A stretch of 64,000 nt of DNA from Lewinellaceae bacterium (lineage in GTDB: Bacteria; Bacteroidota; Bacteroidia; Chitinophagales; Saprospiraceae), in contig JACJYP010000010.1 in the NCBI GenBank assembly GCA_020636045.1, forward strand, positions 138,735 to 202,734. Direction: 5' to 3'. The notes below the pieces were generated by a model, which did not search any database, was not told the DNA's origin, and worked only from the letters and a program-made list of their open reading frames with translations. Positions 52,003-60,245 of the stretch are shown piece after piece. Every line of letters starts with the position of its first letter. The stretch's first letter is position 1. The position numbers and the translations under genes were made by a program.

Positions 52003-52938
52003 TCAGCGATCGCCGGCAACCATGTCGAGTATGGCTTTCCGGATCTTTTCACGGCGGCTCCAGAGGATGAAATGATCGCCGTCGGGCATGATTTCCACAG
52101 AAAGGCCGGTCGCATGCACGAGCATTTTCATGGCAAAATCAGCATTTCCGACCGGCACCAGGCTGTCGTCCTGCGCATGGATCACGGCAACAGGGCAACG
52201 AATACCTTCCCACAAGGGCAGCATTTTCCGCAATTCTCCTTCTAGGGCCCTGATCTCGTAATTGCTCGCCCAGAAACTCTTGGGGATCAACCACTTCAAG
52301 GGCGGCGGATCGATGGCCGACTGCCAGAACGGGTGTTCTTCCAGGTCCGGATCGATGGATGCGGCCACCAGGATGAGCCCTGCCGTCTGCCCGGGGTAGT
52401 CCATCGCGAATCGCGCGATCACGGGTCCGCCGAGCGAATGCCCGACAAGAAATACTTTGCGCCCCGGCGCCATCTGTGCAACGACCGCCTGCACTGCCGC
52501 CGCCTGGACTTCGACAGATGGTTCGGGCCTGCCGAAACCCTGCGTATATCCGAAACCCGGTCGGTCGATGCTCAGCATATTGACCCGGGCGCTCAACAGC
52601 GTATCGGCCAGGTAATCGAGATAGGCATCGGAAGCGCCCGGCGATCCGTGCACCATCACCACCCAGGGCAGGCTGTCGGCGGCACTCACGCTGACGGCGT
52701 GTATCAGGCGTCCGTCCCGGTCCGGGATATCGCAAAAGCGGGGCGTCAGGGTCTGCCCCTGTTCACGCAGTTTCTTCACCCATTCGCGGTCGGGCGTGCG
52801 CATGGCAAGACAGCCCGCCTGCACGGCGATGAACCACACGCCCATGAAGACGACCAGAAAATAAAAAAGACGCCGGAAGAAAACGCGCCAGCGCAGGGAA
52901 AACCTTCCTGTTTTTCGTTGATTGAGGGCAGGAAACAT
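52003..52938 (-). CDS. Alpha/beta hydrolase with N-terminal membrane anchor
   Basis: 311 residues. A transmembrane segment at about 24-42 (LFYFLVVFMGVWFIAVQAG) comes after a positively charged start, so the catalytic domain is probably periplasmic. The hydrolase fold has the oxyanion strand MVHGSPG (95-101) and the nucleophile elbow GHSLGG with S168. The acid is probably the Asp pair in IHAQDDSLVP and the histidine is in GDHFILW. The specific ester or other substrate is unknown; this subfamily is mostly uncharacterised. It ends 8 bases from the end of the deacetylase gene (convergent). Confidence 0.85.
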   Translation of the reverse strand: MFPALNQRKTGRFSLRWRVFFRRLFYFLVVFMGVWFIAVQAGCLAMRTPDREWVKKLREQGQTLTPRFCDIPDRDGRLIHAVSVSAADSLPWVVMVHGSPGASDAYLDYLADTLLSARVNMLSIDRPGFGYTQGFGRPEPSVEVQAAAVQAVVAQMAPGRKVFLVGHSLGGPVIARFAMDYPGQTAGLILVAASIDPDLEEHPFWQSAIDPPPLKWLIPKSFWASNYEIRALEGELRKMLPLWEGIRCPVAVIHAQDDSLVPVGNADFAMKMLVHATGLSVEIMPDGDHFILWSRREKIRKAILDMVAGDR

Positions 52939-53244
52939 ATCATTGAATACCCGATGGTATTTTTATTCAAAGCAACGAAGTAATTGCCGGAAATAAAAGC
53001 AGGCCTGCCGCCCAAAAGCGACAAGCCCGTCAGTTTTTTTAATACGCGCCCGTCAGTCGCGGGTCAAGTGGTTCAAGCAAACAGTTGGCAGTAGCAGTAG
53101 CAGTAGCAGTAAAATTTAGACAAAGCATGAAACGGAATCGTTTTTTGCGCAGCAACTTCGCACCAATATCAATACTGCCGCTGCCTACTGCTACTGCCAA
53201 ACTGGTTTCCAAATGCTAAACTACAGAACCAATCATGCCTTGCG
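52939..53244. other. Intergenic region holding the second GCAGT hairpin element
   Basis: About 300 bases between the hydrolase and the YugP-like gene. Apart from the element at 53080-53205 it has a T7 run at about 53034-53040 after a weak GAC...GTC pair, but no convincing terminator and no gene. Confidence 0.45.
53080..53205. repeat. GCAGT-type hairpin element, copy 2
   Basis: Left arm of four GCAGTA units after AACAGTTG (53080-53110), a centre of about 60 bases (AAATTTAGACAAAGCATGAAAC... ATTTTTTGCGC-like) and a right arm with the inverted units (53172-53205). Its centre aligns with that of the copy at 11780-11880. Confidence 0.75.
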
Positions 53245-53928
53245 TCAATCGCGGCTGCCCAGCAGTGCCCAGAGCAGGTACAACAGTTGTACCAGGGCTG
53301 CCAGGGCTGCGGAAACGTAAGTCATGGCCGCCCAGGTCAGGGCATCTTTGGCGCCGGCGTACTCCTGTCCGCGTGCAAAGCCGCTGCTGTCGAGCCATGC
53401 AAGCGCGCGGCGGCTGGCGTCGAATTCGACCGGCAGCGTGATCAGGCTGAACAGGGTCGTGATGCCGAAGGCCGCGATGGCGATCACCAGCACGATCGGG
53501 CTCTTGAACAGCGCGACAAAAGCGAAGCCGAACATGAACATGTACTGCTGGATGTTGGCAGCAATGGTTACGACCGGCACCAGCGAAGAACGCATTTGCA
53601 GGAAACTGTACGCCGTAGCGTGCTGCACAGCGTGTCCGCATTCGTGGGCCGCCACGGCGGCGGCGGCAACGCTGCGGCCGTTGTATACGTCGTTGCTGAG
53701 GTTGACGGTTTTATCCTGCGGATTGTAGTGGTCGGTCAGTTGTCCGTCCACCTGTGTGATCCGCACATCGTTGATGCCGTAGTGGCGCAGCATGGTAGCG
53801 GCCACTTCGGCGCCGTTCATGCCGTTGGTCAGGGGCACCTGACTGTATTTTTTGAATTTGCTTTTGAGAACGTTGCTCAGGATCATCCCGATGACCATGA
53901 ACACAACGCTGATAATGATCAGACCCAT
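53245..53928 (-). CDS. YugP-like zinc metallopeptidase (Zn_peptidase_2 family)
   Basis: 227 residues with the HExxH motif H95-E-C-G-H99 (AVAAHECGHAVQHATAY). One membrane helix is at the N-terminus (about 1-19) and two or three more follow (about 120-140, 145-165, 200-225). The domain before the motif contains TNGMNGAEVAATMLRHYGINDV and the family's NLSNDVYNGRSVAA. The family is a membrane-embedded protease of unknown substrate, 220-235 residues long. The start is at an ATG followed by a clear membrane helix, and the gene stands alone between serS and the repeat element. Confidence 0.9.
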   Translation of the reverse strand: MGLIIISVVFMVIGMILSNVLKSKFKKYSQVPLTNGMNGAEVAATMLRHYGINDVRITQVDGQLTDHYNPQDKTVNLSNDVYNGRSVAAAAVAAHECGHAVQHATAYSFLQMRSSLVPVVTIAANIQQYMFMFGFAFVALFKSPIVLVIAIAAFGITTLFSLITLPVEFDASRRALAWLDSSGFARGQEYAGAKDALTWAAMTYVSAALAALVQLLYLLWALLGSRD

Positions 53929-54083
53929 AGTGAATCGTTGAATTAATAATACGCTTTAAACGCGGAAACCGGGTAAAAATAACAAGTTCTCGATTAACCG
54001 GCCGCGAAATTCGAAGATCGCTGATAAAAACAGGGCGAACGAAAAAAGGTTTGCCGGCTTTTGAAGACTTGCTCCCGTTCCGT

Positions 54084-55361
54084 TCAGATCGTTTTGAAAC
54101 CCGTGTATTTGTGCAACACTTTGGGTATGTGAATGCCCTCCGGCGTCTGATTGTTCTCCAGAATGGCCGCCACGATGCGTGCCAGCGCCAATGCCGAGCC
54201 GTTTAAGGTATGCGCCAGTTCGATCTTGCCGTTTTCGTCGCGGAAGCGCAATTTCATGCGGTTGCTCTGGAACGTTTCGAAATTGGACACCGAACTCACC
54301 TCGAGCCAGCGCTCCTGCGCAGCCGACCACACCTCGAAATCGAATGTTTTGGCGGCGGCAAAACCCATATCGCCGCCGCAGAGCAGCAGGATGCGGTAAG
54401 GCAGTTCGAGTTTTTTCATGAGTTTTTCCACGTGGCGCACCATGCCCTGCAGACTCTTGTACGAGTTGTCCGGATGCTCGATCTGTACGATCTCCACCTT
54501 GTCGAACTGATGCACGCGGTTCAGGCCGCGCACGTGCGCGCCCCAGGCGCCCGCCTCGCGGCGAAAACAGGGGGTGTAGGCCGTCATGCGCAGCGGCAGC
54601 TCTTTTACCGGTACGATCTCGTCGCGCAGGATATTGGTCACCGGCACTTCGGCGGTAGGGATCAGGTAGAGGTTGTCGAGGTCACATTTATACATCTGCG
54701 CCTCTTTATCGGGCAACTGGCCTGTGCCGCGCGCGGTATCTTCATTCACCAGATGCGGCGGCAATATCTCTTCGTAGCCGGCCTTGACCGCTTCGTCGAG
54801 GAAAAACTGGATCAGCGCCCGTTGCAGGCGCGCGCCCTTGCCGCGGTACACGGGGAAGCCCGATCCGGTGAGTTTTACGCCCAGTTCGAAGTCGAAGAGG
54901 TTGTATTTTTTGGCGAGGTCCCAGTGCGGCAGCGCGCCTTCGTGCAGACTGGGGAAGGGTTGCTTCCAGTCTTTGGCGACGCGGTTGTCATCGGCCGTTT
55001 TGCCTTTGGGTACGCTCCTGTGGGGGCAATTGGGCACCGAATACAGCAGTTCGTCGAGCTGGGCGACGATGGCGCCGAGTTGTTCTTCTAAGGCTTTGCT
55101 TTGCGTTTTCAGGGTAGTCACCTGTGCTTTCATCGCCTCTGCCTCGTCTTTTTTGCCCTGGCCCATGAGTTGGCCGATCGATTTGGCCATGCGGTTGCTT
55201 TCGGCCAGCGTGTCGTCCAGTTCCTTTTGCGTTTTACGGCGGTCGTCATCGACTTCGATGATCCGGTCGATCACGTTGAGTTGCTTTCCCGTCCAGCCCC
55301 GCTTGCGCAGGCCGTTGAGGATCCGTTGTTTTTCCTCGCGTATTACTTTTACCTGTAACAT
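54084..55361 (-). CDS. serS: Seryl-tRNA synthetase
   Basis: 425 residues, a class II synthetase. The N-terminal long coiled coil (about 1-100, REEKQRILNGLRKRGW... AEAMKAQVTTLKTQSKALEEQLG) binds the long variable arm of tRNA-Ser. The catalytic domain has motif 2 (FRREAGAWG) and motif 3 near the C-terminus (NGSALALARIVAAILENNQ), and the serine-binding TAEVPVT segment is present. Length is normal. The start is MLQVKVIREEKQ, and nothing follows it on the same strand for about 150 bases. Confidence 0.96.
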   Translation of the reverse strand: MLQVKVIREEKQRILNGLRKRGWTGKQLNVIDRIIEVDDDRRKTQKELDDTLAESNRMAKSIGQLMGQGKKDEAEAMKAQVTTLKTQSKALEEQLGAIVAQLDELLYSVPNCPHRSVPKGKTADDNRVAKDWKQPFPSLHEGALPHWDLAKKYNLFDFELGVKLTGSGFPVYRGKGARLQRALIQFFLDEAVKAGYEEILPPHLVNEDTARGTGQLPDKEAQMYKCDLDNLYLIPTAEVPVTNILRDEIVPVKELPLRMTAYTPCFRREAGAWGAHVRGLNRVHQFDKVEIVQIEHPDNSYKSLQGMVRHVEKLMKKLELPYRILLLCGGDMGFAAAKTFDFEVWSAAQERWLEVSSVSNFETFQSNRMKLRFRDENGKIELAHTLNGSALALARIVAAILENNQTPEGIHIPKVLHKYTGFKTI

Positions 55362-55944
55362 GAAAAATGATCGTGTTGTCTTTTGTTTGGCGTGTAAATG
55401 GATTTCAGGGTGTGTCTGAACAATAACCCTATTGGTGTCAATATTTCAACTTGCCGACATTAACAGACTGATAACGCAACATTTGGCGCGCGAAGTCGTT
55501 AAAAGGACAAGATTTGCGGAAAAGATATGTGGCAATTGCAAAAATGTGGCGCAAGATAGAGCGAATTTCAAAATAGGCTTATCTTTGCCCCGTTACAATT
55601 CTTCTTGCGGCTCTCGCCGGCGTCCGAGGAACTCTTCATCTCTACCCAGGTTTCCCTCTTCATTCCGATTAGATATTTTGTTTGAGCAGAGGCGATTGGG
55701 AGCTTACAGACGCGAACGGTTAGCCAACACTTTATTGTATCCCTTCAGTACCACGTTGATTGTCTGAAAATCAAACCTCCCGGGGACGGTCCGATTCGTT
55801 GGTCCGGCCCGCTATCAGGATCAGATTACTTGTCAAATCATTTCAACTACGCTTAAACACCCTGCCGCGGCGGGTATTACCTGATCGCCGCTCCGATGCA
55901 TTCCAAGGCATCATTCACAAAAAATTACTTTTCCCTATCCTGCC
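55362..55944 (+). promoter_or_regulatory. rho: Long 5' leader and promoter region of rho
   Basis: No gene in about 580 bases. TATCTTTG at 55580-55587 is a good -7 box for the plus strand; with it the rho message would have a leader of about 350 bases. Rho genes are often autoregulated through a leader, and this length allows it. I did not find a good -33 element or a clear hairpin. The other frames here lack recognisable motifs. Confidence 0.5.
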
Positions 55945-57810
55945 ATGTACGACATTACTCAGCTGTCCGACAAGCTGGTACCCGAATTAAAAGAGATTGC
56001 CCAGCAACTGGGCCTTAAAGGGTACAACAGACTCACCAAACAGGACCTCATTTACAAGATCCTCGACGAACAGGCGTCTGCCGAAAAAAATAACAACGGC
56101 AAAGAAGTGCCTGTTGTCGAAGAACCCAACCCCCAAACCGGCCGCCGGCCGCGCAAGGTTACCAAAACGGAAAAACCCAAGCCCGCAGCCCCTAAAACGG
56201 CTGCACCTGCCGCCGAAAAGCCGGCCGGTACGGCTACGCAGCAAACTCCGGCACAGGAACAACGCCGCCCCGACAACCGCAACCAGCCCTCGTACCGCGA
56301 TCGCAACCAGGATCAGCGCCGCGACGCATCCGGCCGCAACCAGCAGGACCAGCAGCGCCGTCCGGAAAACCGCGAGTTCAGGCGCCGCGAGTGGGACGAC
56401 CGGCGCGACCGCAACGATCGCAACGGCCGGCGCGACCGCTGGGACGACCGGCGCGACCGCGACCGGAACCGCGATCAACGCCCCGGCAATCCCGCTTTGG
56501 TGGACCCCGAAGCAGCCAAACTCAACGCTGCCGAAGAGGAATTCGTGACGCCACCCGTTGCCGAAGACGATGAAGATATGAATGTAACAAAACAAACGGC
56601 TGCCGAAGCGCACCCGGCACAACAGCGCCAGGAAGCGGAGCCCGCCGAAGTGATGCCCGTAATCCCGAAGGAGAAGTTCGACGTAGAACTCGACGGCATC
56701 ATCGAAGGGTTAGGCACGCTGGAAATGATGCCCGACGGCTATGGTTTCCTGCGCTCGCCGGACTACAACTACCAGACGAGCCCCGACGACATTTATGTGT
56801 CGCCTTCGCAGATCAAACTGTTCGGCCTGCGCACCGGCGATACCGTGCGCGGCGCCATCCGCCCGCCGAAAGAAGGCGAAAAATACTTCGCCCTGCTGCG
56901 TGTGAGCAAGATCAACGGCCTGGATCCCAAGGATGTACGCGACCGCGTGCCCTTCGACTACCTCACGCCGCTGTTCCCCACTTCCAAGTTCAACCTGCTG
57001 TCCAGTTCGACCGGCCGCGATTTCGGCAACCGGATCATCGAACTGTTCACGCCCATCGGCAAGGGGCAACGCGGCCTGATCGTCGCGCAACCCAAAACGG
57101 GTAAAACCTTCCTGCTGAAAGATATCGCCAACGCGATCACCAAAAACCACCCGGAATGCTACGTGATCATCCTGCTGATCGACGAGCGGCCGGAGGAGGT
57201 GACCGATATGCGCCGCAGCGTGAAAGCAGAAGTGGTGGCGTCTACGTTCGACGAAGCCGCCGACAACCACGTACGCCTCGCCAATATCGTACTCGAAAAA
57301 GCCAAGCGTATGGTCGAATGCGGCCACCACGTGGTCATCCTGCTCGACTCCATCACGCGTATGGCGCGCGCCTACAACACCGTAGCGCCCGCCAGCGGCA
57401 AGGTGCTGTCGGGTGGTGTGGAAGCCACGGCCCTGCAGAAGCCCAAAAAGTTCTTCGGCGCCGCGCGCGCGATCGAGAACGGCGGTTCGCTGACCATCCT
57501 CGCTACCGCGCTCATCGATACCGGTTCGAAAATGGACCAGGTGATCTTCGAGGAATTCAAAGGTACCGGCAACATGGAACTGCAACTCGACCGCAACCTT
57601 GCCAACCGCCGTCTGTACCCGTCCATCGACCTGACCAAATCGAGCACGCGCCGCGAGGAATTGCTGCTCGACAAGGACACGCTGCAACGCATGTTCATCC
57701 TGCGCAACCACCTGGCCGACATGAAGCCGGAAGAAGCGATGGAGTTCATGAAAAAGCAAATGATGCACTCCAGCAGCAACGAAGAGTTCCTGGAGTCGAT
57801 GAACAGGTAA
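55945..57810 (+). CDS. rho: Transcription termination factor Rho with long disordered insertion
   Basis: 621 residues. The N-terminal helix bundle (about 1-45, LVPELKEIAQQLGLKGYNRLTKQDLIYKIL) is followed by a disordered insert of about 190 residues (about 46-240), with an Arg/Asp/Asn/Gln-rich core at about 107-180. The RNA-binding cold-shock-like domain is about 240-325 (GTLEMMPDGYGFLRSPDYNY). The RecA-like motor follows, with Walker A at 381-388 (AQPKTGKT), Walker B ILLIDERPEEV and the Q- and R-loop regions. It is an RNA-dependent helicase that ends transcription. The insert is known from Bacteroides Rho, where a similar disordered region is reported to drive condensation; here part of it is encoded by a 21-bp direct repeat. 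Confidence 0.95.
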   Translation: MYDITQLSDKLVPELKEIAQQLGLKGYNRLTKQDLIYKILDEQASAEKNNNGKEVPVVEEPNPQTGRRPRKVTKTEKPKPAAPKTAAPAAEKPAGTATQQTPAQEQRRPDNRNQPSYRDRNQDQRRDASGRNQQDQQRRPENREFRRREWDDRRDRNDRNGRRDRWDDRRDRDRNRDQRPGNPALVDPEAAKLNAAEEEFVTPPVAEDDEDMNVTKQTAAEAHPAQQRQEAEPAEVMPVIPKEKFDVELDGIIEGLGTLEMMPDGYGFLRSPDYNYQTSPDDIYVSPSQIKLFGLRTGDTVRGAIRPPKEGEKYFALLRVSKINGLDPKDVRDRVPFDYLTPLFPTSKFNLLSSSTGRDFGNRIIELFTPIGKGQRGLIVAQPKTGKTFLLKDIANAITKNHPECYVIILLIDERPEEVTDMRRSVKAEVVASTFDEAADNHVRLANIVLEKAKRMVECGHHVVILLDSITRMARAYNTVAPASGKVLSGGVEATALQKPKKFFGAARAIENGGSLTILATALIDTGSKMDQVIFEEFKGTGNMELQLDRNLANRRLYPSIDLTKSSTRREELLLDKDTLQRMFILRNHLADMKPEEAMEFMKKQMMHSSSNEEFLESMNR

Positions 57811-57872
57811 CCCGTAACACCAACCTCTGGTTGGGACACCGGCACACACTGGAACACCGCAATAAAATTATC

Positions 57873-57913
57873 AAGCCCGCTGCGCAAATGAACGCGCAGC
57901 GGGCTTCATTTTC
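57873..57913 (+). terminator. Terminator of rho
   Basis: AAGCCCGCTGCGC (57873-57885) and GCGCAGCGGGCTT (57894-57906) form a perfect 13-bp stem with an eight-base loop, followed by CATTTTCC. The T-run is short, but the A-rich left side allows function for the convergent gene too. Confidence 0.8.
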
Positions 57914-57932
57914 CCCGCCTGAGCAACGCATG

Positions 57933-59033
57933 TCAGGATATATCCGCCCAGGTTTCCTGCCGAACGGCCTCCAGCGCCTCCTCGTCCACCTGAAAACCAT
58001 CCGGATCGCTGCGGACGCCGCAATCTACCAGTGCCTGATAACCGCTTTCCCATTGCCATTTGCAGAGAAAAGGATTGTACGCGCACTCGTCCGCGAAATA
58101 CCAGCTGCCGTCGCTGCGCGGAAGCGGAAGCCGGGCATCCACGCACATATACCTGAACTCGCAGGAACGGCACACATCAATCTTGTCTTTTGAGACATTC
58201 CAGTATTTCTGAAAATGCTCGCCCTCTACGATCCGGACGATATCTCCGGCATCGTTCAGGTGATGGATATTGCCGTGCGTTTCCGGGTCTTCCGGACTGC
58301 TGCGTATCCCGCCGTCCGGGCCGATGTATATCTTTTTGTGGAAATACGGATTGTGGTTCCTGGACTCGACAAAGAGTTGAAGATTTACAAAAAAGGTATC
58401 GGGCGACTTAAAGGAAGCGAGGCCGGGAAATGCCTTTTTTGTCACGGCGACGGGTATCTGGTTCCTTATAAAAAACTGCTCTCGCCTGCCGTTGTACACG
58501 CAAAGCGAGGATATGAACGGGAATTTATGGACGAGCGACTTTAACTGCCCGGTCCTCGCCTGAGGCACCTTGTTCAGGTGCAGTTCAAGGGTCGGGATCG
58601 TTCTGAATTCCGCCGTTGAGAGGTACCGGTCCAGTTCGTCGGGTGAAACCGGATCGTGTAAAATGATCAGAAAATAGCGGCAACCCGCTTCCAGCAGCAG
58701 GTTGAGCGGCTCGAGCGCAGAAAGGTCATTTCCCTCGATGATGGCATTTTCAAGAAAAAAGGGCGCTTCGTACGACATTGAAATATCCGCAAACCGGTCC
58801 AGCAAGCCCGCAGGCCAGAAGTAGACATACTCCCGCTCAATCAGGAATTGCAACAGCGCAGGGTCCATGTGCGCGCGAACGTAACTTTCGCTTTTCCCGA
58901 TAAAAGTGTGGAGATCGGCGGCATATCTGTTGCTGACAAGCGCGTAATCCTGGCGGCGGGTGTCATAAATAGCACTCTGCAGGCTGCCGGGTACTACAAA
59001 ACAATCCTTTGAGAATCCAAGTGCTCTTTCCAT
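57933..59033 (-). CDS. gwsS: Grasp-with-spasm system SPASM-domain peptide maturase
   Basis: 366 residues. The N-terminus (about 1-45, FVVPGSLQSAIYDTRRQDYALVSN) fits the family start. The middle is a degenerate radical-SAM-like barrel; I see no CxxxCxxC motif, as expected for this family. The C-terminus is a SPASM-type cysteine cluster: CRSCEFRYMC, then DECAYNPFLCKW. Known biology: GwsS-type proteins accompany an ATP-grasp ligase and a Gly-Gly precursor in RiPP biosynthesis, and their exact chemistry is unsettled. It overlaps the preceding 93-residue gene by 40 bases and is the last gene of the cluster. Confidence 0.85.
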   Translation of the reverse strand: MERALGFSKDCFVVPGSLQSAIYDTRRQDYALVSNRYAADLHTFIGKSESYVRAHMDPALLQFLIEREYVYFWPAGLLDRFADISMSYEAPFFLENAIIEGNDLSALEPLNLLLEAGCRYFLIILHDPVSPDELDRYLSTAEFRTIPTLELHLNKVPQARTGQLKSLVHKFPFISSLCVYNGRREQFFIRNQIPVAVTKKAFPGLASFKSPDTFFVNLQLFVESRNHNPYFHKKIYIGPDGGIRSSPEDPETHGNIHHLNDAGDIVRIVEGEHFQKYWNVSKDKIDVCRSCEFRYMCVDARLPLPRSDGSWYFADECAYNPFLCKWQWESGYQALVDCGVRSDPDGFQVDEEALEAVRQETWADIS

Positions 59034-59275
59034 GACATATTGAGAAGATGGGTGCCGCAGGGATGCACAGGTTTGAAGTACTTGATCTGAATGTACACCG
59101 ACCGGTACATCGGATCCATGATCTTCACAAATGCCCGTTTTCGCGGCCAGGGCTTGTATTCGAGATAGTTGAAGTAAAAAGGGAACCGCTCCCTGTCAAA
59201 GTCCGGAAAGATCCTGCGGTTCCACCCGCCGTCGTCTCTAAAGGTTCCGGCGCCCGTTGTTTTGTTCGGATCCAT
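58994..59275 (-). CDS. 93-residue protein within the grasp-with-spasm operon, unassigned
   Basis: A hydrophilic 93-residue protein, starting MDPNKTTGAGTFRDDGGWNRRIF and continuing with DRERFPFYFNYLEYKPWPRKRAFVKIMDP and YRSVYIQIKYFKPVHPCG. It overlaps the end of gwsG by 38 bases and the start of gwsS by 40 bases, which signals translational coupling. The strand-rich central portion (FPFYFNYLEYKPWP... SVYIQIKYFKP) looks like a small beta fold. I recognise no family. It may be a scaffold or leader-recognition protein, or a leftover of a larger gene; the overlapping arrangement makes a chance frame unlikely. Confidence 0.6.
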   Translation of the reverse strand: MDPNKTTGAGTFRDDGGWNRRIFPDFDRERFPFYFNYLEYKPWPRKRAFVKIMDPMYRSVYIQIKYFKPVHPCGTHLLNMSWKEHLDSQRIVL

Positions 59276-60245
59276 AAAAATATTCCGCTATTCGTTTTTC
59301 AAGTTGATAGTTGCAGGTGTCGGAAAGCCCTCCGAACTGCCCGACGGGGTTGACTTCCAGGAAATAGTATTTTTCGTCCTTGTCGACGATCAGGTCGATG
59401 CTGCCGGTCGACAACTCCAGGCGATCCATCAGTTGTTGCAGGTTTTGTTCTACCTGCGCCGGCAGTTGAAACGGCACGTTGCGGTTGGGGTGTTCCCGGT
59501 CGTACTGTCGGTAGTCGGTTTGTGTTTTTTGATTTTGCTGGGAAATGATGGCCATCGAATAGAACCGGCCCCTCAGGTAGAACGACCGGACTTCCAGGAG
59601 TTTTTCGATTTCTTTCTGGAACAGGGTGACGGCCAGCGCGGGGCTGCTCGATTCAATATCGGCCCGGCTGACTTTGGTCGTATAGCCGGTAATATTGACG
59701 CCCAACTGTAAAGAATCGGAAGAAAAGGTGTCGCTGATACCCTTTGAAATGAGCGAGCCTTCCTGTTCGAGCAATGCTGCTATTTGCGGCAGGTTTTCCG
59801 ACAGGTAGGTCGGAGGGATCAGCAGCCCGCATTCGGCCGCCATTTTCAGCGTCGTGAGTTTGTTCACCCGGTGCAGGCGATATTCGCCGATATGCGCAAC
59901 GCCGGATTCAAGCATGATGGCCACGAATTCATTCAGGTCCAGCGCATCCTGCCGGATGTGGTTCCGAAGGTCGGTCTGTATCTTTTGGTCGTTCGATTTC
60001 GGCACTTTGAGATTGAACAGGAAAAAACCGCGCCGGTAGAAAAAGCCGGTGATGTCGCCGGAGTGAAGGAGGTGCCGGTGCAGGCGGATCGTAAATGCAA
60101 GGTCACCTTTTTCGCTTATGGAAAACCGGTCGAGCTGTATCCGGTCCTCTTCGTTGATGCGCAGGTACGGCAAACGGTAAAACGCGAGCCAATCCATCAC
60201 TTCGTTGGTCGTGATATCGCCTTCTTCGGACAGGATCAGGATCAT
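59238..60245 (-). CDS. gwsG: Grasp-with-spasm system ATP-grasp peptide maturase
   Basis: 335 residues from ATG 60245, which overlaps the stop codon of the preceding gene (ATGA). It is an ATP-grasp ligase of the graspetide type, expected to join Asp/Glu side chains to Thr/Ser/Lys in a precursor core. The N-terminus MILILSEEGDITTNEVMDWLAFYRLPYLRINEEDRI matches the family. The ATP-binding C-terminal region has DLIVDKDEKYYFLEVNPVGQFGGLSDTCNYQLEKRIAEYF, with the metal-binding E-x-N motif (LEVNP). It follows a precursor with a Gly-Gly leader and precedes the SPASM protein, the known gene order. Confidence 0.88.
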   Translation of the reverse strand: MILILSEEGDITTNEVMDWLAFYRLPYLRINEEDRIQLDRFSISEKGDLAFTIRLHRHLLHSGDITGFFYRRGFFLFNLKVPKSNDQKIQTDLRNHIRQDALDLNEFVAIMLESGVAHIGEYRLHRVNKLTTLKMAAECGLLIPPTYLSENLPQIAALLEQEGSLISKGISDTFSSDSLQLGVNITGYTTKVSRADIESSSPALAVTLFQKEIEKLLEVRSFYLRGRFYSMAIISQQNQKTQTDYRQYDREHPNRNVPFQLPAQVEQNLQQLMDRLELSTGSIDLIVDKDEKYYFLEVNPVGQFGGLSDTCNYQLEKRIAEYFYGSEQNNGRRNL

